This document shows positions 15,746 through 23,124 of a DNA stretch of 32,149 nt, piece after piece. A program made the position numbers and the translations under genes. Each line of letters opens with the position of its first letter. Positions within the stretch are counted from its first letter, which is position 1. Under the pieces are notes generated by a model. The model was not told where the DNA came from. It ran no database searches and was given only the letters and a program-made list of their open reading frames with translations. This DNA is from Bacillus sp. CGMCC 1.16541 (GTDB lineage Bacteria > Bacillota > Bacilli > Bacillales > Bacillaceae_H): contig NZ_QFRU01000009.1 of NCBI RefSeq assembly GCF_003184905.1, positions 1-32,149 of the forward strand, written 5' to 3'.

Positions 15746-15799
15746 AGAGAGTGCCTTAACAGGAGATTGAACAAAATCTGCGTGAAGCACTCTCTTTTT
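15746..15799 (+). terminator. terminator of the MhqD-like gene
   Basis: AGAGAGTGC pairs with GCACTCTCT, followed by TTTTT. Confidence 0.85.
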
Positions 15800-15816
15800 A
15801 TTCACAAGGCAACAAT

Positions 15817-15846
15817 TTGGTCAAACGTCTTGCACTTTGGTAGACT
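15817..15846 (+). promoter_or_regulatory. putative promoter of the NfrA-like gene
   Basis: TTGGTC (15817-15822), an 18-bp spacer and TAGACT (15841-15846). An alternative is TTGCAC with TACAAA 16 bp on. Confidence 0.4.
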
Positions 15847-15879
15847 AAAACTACAAATGAACGAAAGGGAGAGAAAAAG

Positions 15880-16629
15880 ATGAATGTAGCAATTGAAACC
15901 ATTTTGAATCACCGTTCGATTCGCCATTATAAAGATCAGCCTTTGTCAGATGAACAAATTCGTACATTAGTAGAAAGTGCACAGGCCGCTTCAACATCAA
16001 GTTACATTCAAGCGTATTCCATAATTGGCATTAAAAAGAAAGAAACGAAAGAAAAGCTAGCAGCATTAGCAGGAAATCAGCCTTATGTTGCAGAAAATGG
16101 TCACCTTTTTATTTTCTGTGCAGATTTTCATCGTCACGATCTTGTAGCCGAGATGGAACAGCAAGATTTGAGCACATCACTAGAAAGTACAGAAAAATTT
16201 ATGGTTGCGCTAATTGATGCGTCATTAGCAGCACAAAATACAGCAATCGCGGCAGAATCAATGGGATTAGGCATCTGTTATATCGGGGGGTTACGAAATA
16301 ACCTTGAAGAAGTCAGTAAACTATTAAATGTTCCAAAGCGAGTGATTCCACTGTTTGGGTTAACAGTCGGTTATCCTGTCGATGAGTCAGATAAAAAGCC
16401 TCGCTTACCAGTTGAACATGTGTATCATGAAGAAACGTACGAATCAAATAATGAAGCTGTTAAAAATCAATTACTTCATTATAATAAGCAAATCTCTTCT
16501 TATTATAATGAACGTACAGACGGGAAAAGAAATGATACTTGGACTGGCCAAATGGCAAACATGTTATCGAATCCAACACGCATGTATATGAAAGAGTTTG
16601 TGGAAAAGAAAGGTTTCAACCGTCAATAG
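15880..16629 (+). CDS. NADPH-dependent nitro/flavin reductase (NfrA/NfsA family)
   Basis: The 249-residue FMN oxidoreductase has the FMN phosphate-binding start H-R-S-I-R-H-Y (residues 11-17), the mid-region G-L-G-I-C-Y-I-G-G-L-R-N-N (about 135-147) and the C-terminal arm with basic residues typical of NfsA/NfrA1 enzymes (240-250 aa). These reduce nitro compounds, quinones or free FMN with NADPH. B. subtilis NfrA1 is a stress-induced FMN/NADPH oxidoreductase. Standing next to a quinone-stress hydrolase it probably takes part in the same detoxification, though it has its own promoter. ATG 15880 follows AAGGGAGAG. Its stop lies only 9 bp from the end of an IS remnant. Confidence 0.9.
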   Translation: MNVAIETILNHRSIRHYKDQPLSDEQIRTLVESAQAASTSSYIQAYSIIGIKKKETKEKLAALAGNQPYVAENGHLFIFCADFHRHDLVAEMEQQDLSTSLESTEKFMVALIDASLAAQNTAIAAESMGLGICYIGGLRNNLEEVSKLLNVPKRVIPLFGLTVGYPVDESDKKPRLPVEHVYHEETYESNNEAVKNQLLHYNKQISSYYNERTDGKRNDTWTGQMANMLSNPTRMYMKEFVEKKGFNRQ

Positions 16630-16638
16630 AGTTCTATT

Positions 16639-16692
16639 AAAAGAGGCTCACTCAAAAGGTTGAATAAATTCGATCTGAGAGTCGCCTCTTTT
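16639..16692 (+). terminator. hairpin after the NfrA-like gene, also left end of the IS remnant
   Basis: AAAAGAGGC pairs with GCCTCTTTT with partial pairing inside (CACTCA / TGAGAG). It starts 9 bp after the stop of the reductase gene and ends in T, so it can serve as its terminator even though its sequence matches the IS end at 17089-17135. Confidence 0.7.
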
Positions 16693-16775
16693 ACTTTTCA
16701 TCCAGTTTCTAGGTTTTAATTTGATGGATTTATAGATTTATAAGGGAAAGAGGGATATTCCTTCCCTTCATTACC

Positions 16776-17059
16776 CTAATTTTTGTTCGCTGCCCACTTC
16801 AGTAAATTGTGTGCAGCGCAAATAAGACCCCAATCCGTGGTATTTTGGATAGGCCTCTTAACCCAAATCTGTTAAACGCTCGATTGTGCTTAATCTGTCC
16901 AAACACAGGCTCTACATCTATTTTTCGCTGCCTGTATCTTTTGCTTCCTTCTTCCGTGGCCAAGCGTTCACGAACTTCTTTTCGTTGTTGGTGGTTTCTC
17001 ACTGAGACCTGTACGATTTTTGTATCTTTGTCTTTAGCACAGGTTGTTTGGAACGGAAA
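16776..17059 (-). pseudogene. IS1182-family transposase, truncated and frameshifted
   Basis: The minus-strand frame from 17059 reads ...C-A-K-D-K-D-T-K-I-V-Q-V-S and then V-E-P-V-F-G-Q-I-K-H-N-R-A-F-N-R-F-G-L-R-G-L, the C-terminal part of the IS1182 DDE domain (the E-x-x-F-G-x-I-K-x-N motif). Near 16845 the frame shifts by one; the neighbouring frame continues T-D-W-G-L-I-C-A-A-H-N-L-L-K-W-A to a TAG at 16776. An in-frame stop lies at 17060. The N-terminal DDE residues are absent. It is not functional. Confidence 0.85.
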
Positions 17060-17088
17060 TCAACGGACTAATTTTAGAAGCTAACCTA

Positions 17089-17135
17089 AAAAGAGGGTGT
17101 CCCAAAAGTTTATACCTTTTGGGACACCCTCTTTT
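17089..17135. repeat. perfect 20-bp palindromic IS end
   Basis: Arms at 17089-17108 and 17116-17135 are perfect complements, each reading AAAAGAGGGTGTCCCAAAAG on its own strand, around a 7-nt loop. This is the palindromic terminal repeat of an IS1182-type element and can also act as a transcription terminator. Confidence 0.9.
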
Positions 17136-17215
17136 GTTATGTCGAGAAAAAATTCAGAAACATTACAAAGTAATGGCAATCTATGTGTGAACTTGTAATC
17201 GAACTAGAATCTTCC

Positions 17216-17232
17216 TGTAATTGCTGTGAAAT
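17216..17232 (+). promoter_or_regulatory. candidate WalR box upstream of yocH-like gene
   Basis: TGTAAT, five bases, TGAAAT differs at one position from the WalR consensus (two TGTWAH hexamers 5 bp apart). B. subtilis yocH is a WalR target. A TATGAT at 17243-17248 could be the -10, with the box over the -35. Confidence 0.45.
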
Positions 17233-17280
17233 GTGGACATGTTATGATTCTATCATCGAGTAAATAAGGAGGTATTCTTT

Positions 17281-18090
17281 ATGAAGAAATTTATATTTAC
17301 TCTAGGAACGACAGCTTTACTATCTAGCAGCTTTGCTATGGGAGCGTCGGCACATGAAACGTATCAAGTTCAAACAGGTGATACGTTATGGGGAATCGCT
17401 CAAAATCACAATGTGAGCGTTGATCAATTGAAAGAAAACAATCAACTTTCAAATGATATCATCTTCCCAAGCCAGGAACTAAATGTTTCAAATATAAAAG
17501 AAGTTACACATACAGTTAAACCTGGTGATACATTATGGGCAATTGCTTCTCACTATGGCGTAACAGTCCCAGAAATCATGAACTGGAACACAATGTCATC
17601 TGATGCAATTTATCCTGGTGACAACTTAACATTACAAGTGAATGCTGCAACAGCAGAGCAACAACCTGTGCAACCAGTAGCACAACAACCTGTAAAAGAG
17701 GCTCCGCAGCCTGAACCACAACCACAAGCAGCTCAACCAAGTGAGCCTGTAGAACAAGAGCCACAGGAATCACAGGAGGAGCAACAAGGTGTAGTGGTCA
17801 AAAATGAAATGACAGTTACAGCAACAGCTTATACAGCAGATTGTGAAGGTTGTAGCGGTACAACAGCAACAGGTGTTGACTTAAAAGCAAACCCTAATGA
17901 AAAAGTGATTGCAGTTGATCCAAATGTCATTCCACTAGGTTCAAAAGTATATGTAGATGGATATGGATATGCAACAGCTGCAGATACAGGTGGAGCGATT
18001 AAAGGAAACAAAATTGATGTATTTATTCCATCTGAACAAGAAGCAATAGAGTGGGGTAGTAAACAAGTAAATGTAAAAATCATTGAGTAA
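17281..18090 (+). CDS. yocH: YocH-like cell-wall protein, two LysM plus 3D domain
   Basis: The 269-residue secreted protein has a signal peptide (1-24, ending A-S-A), two LysM peptidoglycan-binding modules (about 27-69 and 74-118, each with the T-G-D-T-L-W / P-G-D-T-L-W motif), a Gln/Pro/Glu-rich linker (about 122-175) and a C-terminal 3D domain (about 178-269). The 3D domain keeps the aspartates of A-V-D-P-N-V-I-P-L-G and A-A-D-T-G-G...K-I-D-V-F, as in MltA/resuscitation-factor-like muralytic enzymes. YocH binds and cleaves peptidoglycan and is controlled by WalRK in B. subtilis. AAGGAGG ribosome binding site; terminator directly downstream; monocistronic. Confidence 0.9.
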   Translation: MKKFIFTLGTTALLSSSFAMGASAHETYQVQTGDTLWGIAQNHNVSVDQLKENNQLSNDIIFPSQELNVSNIKEVTHTVKPGDTLWAIASHYGVTVPEIMNWNTMSSDAIYPGDNLTLQVNAATAEQQPVQPVAQQPVKEAPQPEPQPQAAQPSEPVEQEPQESQEEQQGVVVKNEMTVTATAYTADCEGCSGTTATGVDLKANPNEKVIAVDPNVIPLGSKVYVDGYGYATAADTGGAIKGNKIDVFIPSEQEAIEWGSKQVNVKIIE

Positions 18091-18109
18091 ATCAATGAAT
18101 GAGCAAGTC

Positions 18110-18142
18110 GCTCCGTCACTATTCGCGTGGCGGAGCTTTTTT
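18110..18142 (+). terminator. terminator of the YocH-like gene
   Basis: GCTCCG pairs with CGGAGC with a TCAC/GTGG extension, followed by TTTTTT. Confidence 0.8.
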
Positions 18143-18183
18143 CGTGTGATGAATGGTTAATAAAGCTTGATTAAATGTAATAT

Positions 18184-18212
18184 TTGACTATATGAAATAT
18201 TCGTACTATTAT
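18184..18212 (+). promoter_or_regulatory. sigma-A promoter inside the 5' end of the long trpD2 open frame
   Basis: TTGACT (18184-18189), a 17-bp spacer and TATTAT (18207-18212) form a good promoter. Transcription would begin near 18220, downstream of the first ATG (18192), which argues for a later start codon. Confidence 0.6.
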
Positions 18213-18248
18213 AACGATAACTCACATGGAGAGGAACGTGCACAGTGT

Positions 18249-19289
18249 ATGCAACAGTGGATTAAAGAGATTGCTAGGGGAAAAAGAGGCTCGAATGATT
18301 TAACGTATGAACAAGCGAAACAAGCAGCAGAAGAAATTGCAACAGGAAAAGCGACCGATGCACAAGTAGCTGCCTTTTTCATTGCTCAACGTTTAAAGAC
18401 AGAAATGCCTGAAGAATTACTTGCTTTTGTTCACGTATTTAGTGACTTAACAAAAAAATTGACGTTAACGGAAGAAATAAAAACACGTACTATTGACTTT
18501 GCAAGTCCATATGCTGGACGCAACTCATTCTTTGCTACAATTCCTGTATCACTACTACTTGCTGAAAGAGGGATTCCGGCCTTTTTACATTGCAGTGATG
18601 CATTGCCTCCAAAATACGGGGTAACCATCGCAGATGTTTTAAACGAGTTATCCGTACACACTGTTAAGGATTCACAAGCGATTGCGGATGATATAACACA
18701 GGAGAGAATTGGATTTGCCAATGTCGAACAATTTTCTCCACCACTCTCAACAGTCAAACACATTCGACATGAAATCGGCGTTCGTACATTTCTCAATACA
18801 GCAGAAAAACTATTGAATATATCTGGTGCATCATCAATTATGATGGGAGCATTCCATCGTACGGCTATTAATAAGATTGCGCCTATTTTTAAAGATTTAT
18901 CATACGACAACGTTTATATTGTTCAAGGAATTGAAGGGTCAGAAGACGTTCCTGTTCACCGAAATAGCTTTGTGTACAAAATCACAAATGGAGAAATGGA
19001 GTCATTTATCGTCAGTCCAAAAGAATATGGGGTATATGTTGAAGAAGAACGATTTAATAAGAAGATACCTGTACAAAAACAAGCTCAAATGATTGAAGCA
19101 CTTTTAACTGGAGAGAATTATGAAGAATTAACGTATGCGTATAACCAAGTCGTTTTTAATGCAGGGCTGCGTTATTATTTATTTGGTTACGATGACAGCA
19201 TAGAGGCTGGAATGAATTATGCAAAAGAGCAACTCAAAACAAAAGTAGGTTATGAAAAGTTGCTTCAATGGCGAAACCGACGTAATTAG
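18249..19289 (+). CDS. TrpD2/YbiB-like anthranilate phosphoribosyltransferase homolog
   Basis: The frame opens at 18192 (365 aa), but the start at ATG 18249 (346 aa) is preferred. A promoter sits across 18184-18212, GGAGAGG precedes this ATG (spacing long, 14), and the homology begins here (M-Q-Q-W-I-K-E-I-A-R-G-K-R-G). The helical N-domain (L-T-Y-E-Q-A...G-K-A-T-D-A-Q-V-A-A-F) and the alpha/beta domain are those of the TrpD fold. The phosphoribosyl-pyrophosphate loop G-T-G-G-D of true TrpD is replaced by S-P-Y-A-G-R, and no trp genes are near, so tryptophan synthesis is unlikely. YbiB/TrpD2 proteins bind nucleic acid or have unknown roles. Monocistronic. Confidence 0.75.
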   Translation: MQQWIKEIARGKRGSNDLTYEQAKQAAEEIATGKATDAQVAAFFIAQRLKTEMPEELLAFVHVFSDLTKKLTLTEEIKTRTIDFASPYAGRNSFFATIPVSLLLAERGIPAFLHCSDALPPKYGVTIADVLNELSVHTVKDSQAIADDITQERIGFANVEQFSPPLSTVKHIRHEIGVRTFLNTAEKLLNISGASSIMMGAFHRTAINKIAPIFKDLSYDNVYIVQGIEGSEDVPVHRNSFVYKITNGEMESFIVSPKEYGVYVEEERFNKKIPVQKQAQMIEALLTGENYEELTYAYNQVVFNAGLRYYLFGYDDSIEAGMNYAKEQLKTKVGYEKLLQWRNRRN

Positions 19290-19317
19290 AAGATAGATCA
19301 GTGTAGAAACAAAACAA

Positions 19318-19346
19318 TAGACATGGTTCCAAATACCTATTATAAT
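19318..19346 (+). promoter_or_regulatory. sigma-A promoter of a candidate small RNA
   Basis: TAGACA (19318-19323), a 17-bp spacer and a perfect TATAAT (19341-19346). No gene follows before the terminator at 19408-19440. Confidence 0.6.
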
Positions 19347-19352
19347 GGAAAA

Positions 19353-19439
19353 GTATCAATATTTTTATGCTACTTAAATCAACAACATTGTGGCCTATTT
19401 GCAGGCAAGTCAGTGATTATAATCACTGGCTCTTTTTTT
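19353..19439 (+). ncRNA. candidate small RNA (about 87 nt)
   Basis: A good promoter is followed, about 60 bp downstream of its expected start site, by a strong terminator, with no ribosome binding site or sensible frame between. The RNA would have an unstructured U-rich 5' part, a small hairpin (GCCT 19393-19396 with AGGC 19403-19406) and the terminator hairpin. No known RNA family is recognised. Alternatively the terminator belongs to the upstream TrpD2-like gene and the promoter is chance. Confidence 0.45.
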
Positions 19440-19440
19440 A
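19408..19440 (+). terminator. terminator, perfect 18-bp palindrome plus T run
   Basis: CAGTGATTATAATCACTG at 19411-19428 is a perfect palindrome, extended by AG/CT pairs and followed by TCTTTTTTT. Confidence 0.8.
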
Positions 19441-19754
19441 TCCTTATAAATCTCTTCATATTTACCTTTTTGCTCGTATCGCTCTCAACTGACCTATTGA
19501 TTTCACAGGTTAACAAAGCTTACATGAACAAAGACATGACTGTTCCTCATTTTTCACTTATTCACATGTATAAAACTTCCTATATGAACCAAAATAGTAA
19601 CAACAATAATGTAAGGTATACATAAGTAATTTGTACGTTAACGACTTGAAATCAATCACTACATGACGATGAGTAATAATACGTTCATAGGTGAAAGCAT
19701 TATCGTATATAAACCGTTAGTTTCATTCAAGTACTTATGTTTGTGAGGGATTTT

Positions 19755-19892
19755 ATGCTTATCACTTTTAGAGAAGATCTCAAAAAGAAAGACATCGATT
19801 GTTTTATGAATACAATATGTAAAAAAGAACATTTACCTCAGCCAATTAACATAAACTACCCATGCCGTATAAGGGATAGGATCATCCATTGA
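19755..19892 (+). CDS. small hypothetical protein (45 aa)
   Basis: ATG 19755 follows GTGAGGGATTTT. The 45-residue product (M-L-I-T-F-R-E-D-L-K-K-K-D...) has two Cys and a basic C-terminus and no membrane segment. Its TGA (19890-19892) overlaps the TTG start (19889) of the next gene by 3 bases, which suggests translational coupling and supports that it is real. Family not recognised. Confidence 0.5.
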   Translation: MLITFREDLKKKDIDCFMNTICKKEHLPQPININYPCRIRDRIIH

Positions 19893-20338
19893 ATCGAACA
19901 GAAAAGTTACTATGGAGTATCGCTTTACCAGGGTTTGGTCAATTACTTAATCAGAAATACATAAAAGGAATTGTGTTTATTGGCTTAGAGTTCTTAATTA
20001 ATGTTCAAGCTAACTTTAATGAAGCGATTCGGTTTAGTTTTTTAGGAGAGACACAACAAGCGGCACTTATTACAAATTATCAATGGCTTATGTTCTACCC
20101 TTGTCTCTACTTTTTTGCATTGTGGGATGCATTTAAAGATGCAGAACCAAATGTTCCACGGTATTCTTTTTTACCGTTTGTTAGTTGTGCTTATATTGTA
20201 ACAGTGGGACTTATGTACTCAACGAAAGTTGTGATTGGATCGGTTTTTTTTGGTCCAGTCTGGTTTCCCATCTTATCTGTTGTACCAGGTCTTTTGATTG
20301 GCTTCTTATTACAAAAAATACTAGTGAAAATACAATAA
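19889..20338 (+). CDS. TM2-like small multi-pass membrane protein
   Basis: The 149-residue membrane protein begins N-R-T-E-K-L-L-W-S-I-A-L-P-G-F-G-Q-L-L-N-Q-K-Y-xx-G; the P-G-F-G-Q-x-x-N-x-x-Y-x-K-G pattern is that of TM2-like domains. Four to five hydrophobic segments follow. The start is TTG, justified by AGGGATAGG 8-10 bases upstream. Cotranscribed with the 45-codon gene before it; terminator directly after. Function unknown; a membrane-stress role would be guesswork. Confidence 0.75.
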   Translation: MNRTEKLLWSIALPGFGQLLNQKYIKGIVFIGLEFLINVQANFNEAIRFSFLGETQQAALITNYQWLMFYPCLYFFALWDAFKDAEPNVPRYSFLPFVSCAYIVTVGLMYSTKVVIGSVFFGPVWFPILSVVPGLLIGFLLQKILVKIQ

Positions 20339-20372
20339 AACGAGGGTGGTGTGTCAACCAGCCTCGTTTTAT
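20337..20372 (+). terminator. terminator of the TM2-like gene
   Basis: AAAACGAGG(GTGGT) pairs with (ACCAG)CCTCGTTTT around GTGTCA; T-rich 3' side. Confidence 0.85.
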
Positions 20373-20531
20373 TGTTTCCAAAGGCGCATCGATATGTAAA
20401 TATGTACTAAATAAATAAAGCTTGCGATATAGTTAGGTATAAGAAGGACATGCATAAACACATTGAAACTAGAGGTTCACATATTGTCGTTTTATAATAA
20501 ACCTTACTTAGTAACATAAAAGGGGGAGAAC

Positions 20532-21302
20532 ATGTCTATCTCAAATAATATTTATCGTTTTTTTATTTTATGGTACATATGTGGTGTAGTCTTGCTTACA
20601 TTTGATTTACTACCATCTTGGCTAGAATGGGCAAATGCCGTCTTTTTATACGCGAGTGGAACACTTGCCTTCATTTACTTGATAAAAGCGTATAATGTTT
20701 TAACAGCTACGCTTTTATCGCTTTTTGTTATTTCAGCTACAATCTTTGCAGAATGGCTTGGGGTAACATACGGCTTTTTATTCGGTTCGTATCATTATGA
20801 AAAAGATTTTGGTGCTCAAATTATGGGGGTACCTTTAACGATAGGTTTTGCATGGCTAATGGTCGTTGTGACTAGCCGTGTTTTAACCCTTCAAGTGATG
20901 AAAAATCGACACGTGCATAAATGGGTAAAGCCGTTTGTCTACGCAACCATTACCTCTCTTTTTGCAGTCGTCATGGACTTAGCCATTGATCCAGTTGCAT
21001 ATGTTGTTAAGCAATACTGGATATGGGAAGCTCAAAGTATTTATTATAATATTCCGTTTTCCAATTTTGTTGGGTGGTTTGCGCTCTCATTTTTTATTCA
21101 ATTTTTTGTTTACTTTATTCTTAATCAACAAAAAGCGAAGGATATACTGATTTGGGAAAAGCGAATGGCAGTTTTATATGTGTTAGTTGTGGTCATGTTT
21201 CTAATCATTGCGCTAACATCTAAATTATGGCTTTGTTTTGTTGTCACGACATGTTCCCTCATTGTCCTATTAGTACTCTATTGGAAAGGGAAGCAGAAAT
21301 GA
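20532..21302 (+). CDS. carotenoid biosynthesis protein, CruF-like family
   Basis: The 256-residue integral membrane protein has about seven hydrophobic helices. The motif A-T-I-F-A-E-W-L-G-V-x-Y-G-F-x-F-G-x-Y-H-Y (about 72-94) and the later V-M-D-L-A-I-D-P-V-A stretch are landmarks of the CruF/bacterioruberin-hydratase family, whose members hydrate or otherwise modify carotenoid end groups. First gene of a four-gene operon with an acyltransferase, a glycosyltransferase and a desaturase, so it likely tailors a C30-type carotenoid here. ATG 20532 follows AAAGGGGGAG; TATAAT at 20493-20498 may be its -10 but no good -35 is seen. Confidence 0.82.
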   Translation: MSISNNIYRFFILWYICGVVLLTFDLLPSWLEWANAVFLYASGTLAFIYLIKAYNVLTATLLSLFVISATIFAEWLGVTYGFLFGSYHYEKDFGAQIMGVPLTIGFAWLMVVVTSRVLTLQVMKNRHVHKWVKPFVYATITSLFAVVMDLAIDPVAYVVKQYWIWEAQSIYYNIPFSNFVGWFALSFFIQFFVYFILNQQKAKDILIWEKRMAVLYVLVVVMFLIIALTSKLWLCFVVTTCSLIVLLVLYWKGKQK

Positions 21303-22021
21303 TTTATCCGAAGAAAAGTGAACGGTTTGAACAATTGTTTCACCCTTTTGTAGCACATCAATTAAAAAAACACTTTTATAAAATCTACTTATATGAAGAA
21401 GCAAACATTCAACAACATCGTCCGACCATTTTTATTGTCAATCACTCAAGTTGGTGGGACGGGCTTGTTTGTTATTATTTAAATAGAGTCAAGCTAAAGC
21501 ATGATAGTTATGCGATGATGTCTGAACAAGGGGTGAAGGATTTCTCGTTCTTTCAAAAAATCGGTGCTTTTTCAGTCAATCCATCTTCACCTAAACACGT
21601 GATTCAGTCGTTGCGATATGCTAAGAAGTTAGTCAATGAACAGAAAAGTGTCTGGATTTTTCCACAAGGAAAGGAAGAACATCTAGAGAAAAGGCCATTA
21701 CAGTTTTCAAAAGGAGTTTCTTACGTTATTGACGAAGTTGAAGATGTCACGGTTGTGCCTATAACGTTTTATTATACGTTTCGACACGATCAGCGACCTG
21801 AATTGTTTATTACAATTGGAAAGCCCGTCCATTCTTCGACCTTTTTATCAGATTCTCGTGATAAAATAACGCAAAAGTTGGAAACAATGGTGACAAAACA
21901 ATTAGATGCATCTCGTGAGAAATTAATAAAGGAAGAAGTGACATCATTCTCCATTTTGTTAGAAGGTTACAAAACGGTTAGTGAGTGGCTCACGTGGTGG
22001 AAAGCGAAGGTGAAAAGATGA
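21299..22021 (+). CDS. PlsC-like acyltransferase (CrtO-type carotenoid tailoring)
   Basis: The 240-residue lysophosphatidate-acyltransferase-fold protein has the catalytic block N48-H-S-S-W-W-D54 (N-H-x4-D) and the acceptor motif I-F-P-Q-G-K-E, a variant of F-P-E-G-T. The open frame extends back to 21227, but ATG 21299 overlaps the upstream stop by ATGA, has AAAGGG at good spacing and gives the family length. Lying between a CruF-like gene and a glycosyltransferase, it most likely acylates the sugar of a glycosylated carotenoid, as CrtO does for staphyloxanthin. A general phospholipid role is possible but less likely from context. Confidence 0.83.
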   Translation: MIYPKKSERFEQLFHPFVAHQLKKHFYKIYLYEEANIQQHRPTIFIVNHSSWWDGLVCYYLNRVKLKHDSYAMMSEQGVKDFSFFQKIGAFSVNPSSPKHVIQSLRYAKKLVNEQKSVWIFPQGKEEHLEKRPLQFSKGVSYVIDEVEDVTVVPITFYYTFRHDQRPELFITIGKPVHSSTFLSDSRDKITQKLETMVTKQLDASREKLIKEEVTSFSILLEGYKTVSEWLTWWKAKVKR

Positions 22022-23124
22022 GTGTGTATATCACAATTTTTCTCATGTTATTTTTAGGTACGATTATTAACATTACGTTGCTTCCAACATTGAAAAAGAA
22101 AGCAAAAAAAGAACGAGAATCCTATCCGCTTATTTCTGTTTTGATTCCAATGCGTAACGAAGAAAGAAATGTAAAGCGAGTCATGCAAGCAATAAAGTCT
22201 CTTACGTACCCGAACATAGAGTGTATTATTTTAGATGATCAATCCACAGATAGAACGAGAGACTACTTAGAGGAAGAAATGAGAGGTCATCAACCGTTTA
22301 AAGTGATTGATGGTAAACCACTCCCAACAGGTTGGGTTGGTAAAGTTCATGCCTGTCACCAATTATCTACGCATGCAAAGGGAGATTATTTATTATTTAT
22401 CGACGCAGATGTATCGTTGAAACATGATACGCTTGAACAAGCGCTAGCATTAAGTGAAAAGCGGAAGAGCTCCCTTCTTACAGGATTTTCGCGCTTCCCT
22501 GTTAAGCATTTCTTAGAATCGCTTATTGTACCTATGCAGCATGTTGTGGTGTTTAGTTATTTGCCAGTCATTCTCGCTAACTATACAAACTATCCATCGG
22601 CGACAGCGGCACATGGTGCATTTATGTTTTTTAAGCGAGAAGATTATGATCAAGTTGGTGGTCATCAAGTTGTTCAGTCTTCGTTAATTGAAGATGTACA
22701 TATTGCACAAGAATTTAAAAGACAAGGATTGAAAGTCGTACTTGCAAACATCACTTCTCACGTTTCTTGTTTTATGTATGAATCAGATGAAGAAGTGTGG
22801 AATGGGTTTGCTAAAAACATCTATACAGGGTTAGGCCGTTCCGTTCCTTCGTTGCTTGCACTGTCATTGTTTTTTATCATGTACTATATTTTCCCTGTTC
22901 CGTTGTTTATTTACGGCCTTGTAGCAGGTAATGGGTTTGCTTTGGTCCCGCTTGCTCTTGTCATTGCTCAACGACTAATCATTGATGTAGCTGCGAGACA
23001 GAAGTGGTATCTCTGTGTGACGATGCCGCTCGCTGCACTTGCTTTAATCGTGCTCATGCAACATTCGATGTGGAAAGGTGTGCAAAAAATCGGATACGAA
23101 TGGAAAGGGAGGCATTATCAATGA
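22018..23124 (+). CDS. family 2 glycosyltransferase (CrtQ-type)
   Basis: The 368-residue protein has an N-terminal membrane helix (about 3-20), a GT-A fold domain with V-L-I-P-M-R-N-E-E (about 38-46), D-D-Q-S-T-D-R-T, the metal-binding D-A-D-V and E-D (S-L-I-E-D-V-H), and three to four C-terminal membrane helices. This is the plan of CrtQ, which glucosylates the carotenoid acid in staphyloxanthin synthesis. ATG 22018 (ATGA overlap, AAGGTG site) is preferred to the longer frame at 21985. Sugar and acceptor are inferred from operon context. Confidence 0.85.
   Translation: MSVYITIFLMLFLGTIINITLLPTLKKKAKKERESYPLISVLIPMRNEERNVKRVMQAIKSLTYPNIECIILDDQSTDRTRDYLEEEMRGHQPFKVIDGKPLPTGWVGKVHACHQLSTHAKGDYLLFIDADVSLKHDTLEQALALSEKRKSSLLTGFSRFPVKHFLESLIVPMQHVVVFSYLPVILANYTNYPSATAAHGAFMFFKREDYDQVGGHQVVQSSLIEDVHIAQEFKRQGLKVVLANITSHVSCFMYESDEEVWNGFAKNIYTGLGRSVPSLLALSLFFIMYYIFPVPLFIYGLVAGNGFALVPLALVIAQRLIIDVAARQKWYLCVTMPLAALALIVLMQHSMWKGVQKIGYEWKGRHYQ

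Larger units (their letters stand above)
16639..17135 (-). mobile_element. internally deleted IS1182-type insertion sequence (about 0.5 kb)
   Basis: Two palindromic ends frame a transposase fragment. Read inward, the left end starts AAAAGAGG-CT...CAAAAGGT and the right end (minus strand) starts AAAAGAGG-GT...CAAAAGGT, so they are terminal inverted repeats of one element, and each is also self-complementary. Full IS1182 elements are about 1.6-1.9 kb; most of the 5' two-thirds of the transposase is missing. No target-site duplication is visible. Confidence 0.65.
19290..19754. other. 465-bp interval: small RNA candidate, then no recognised gene
   Basis: The left third contains a promoter and terminator framing an RNA candidate (19318-19440). 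The remainder, 19441-19754, is AT-rich; a 100-codon open frame (19323-19625) runs across the promoter and terminator without a ribosome binding site and is not accepted. No clear promoter for the gene at 19755 was found. Confidence 0.5.

Noticed and set aside
19323-19625. 100-codon open frame with one hydrophobic segment
   Set aside because: It starts 5 bases after the -35 begins, runs through the -10 and a strong terminator, and has no ribosome binding site.
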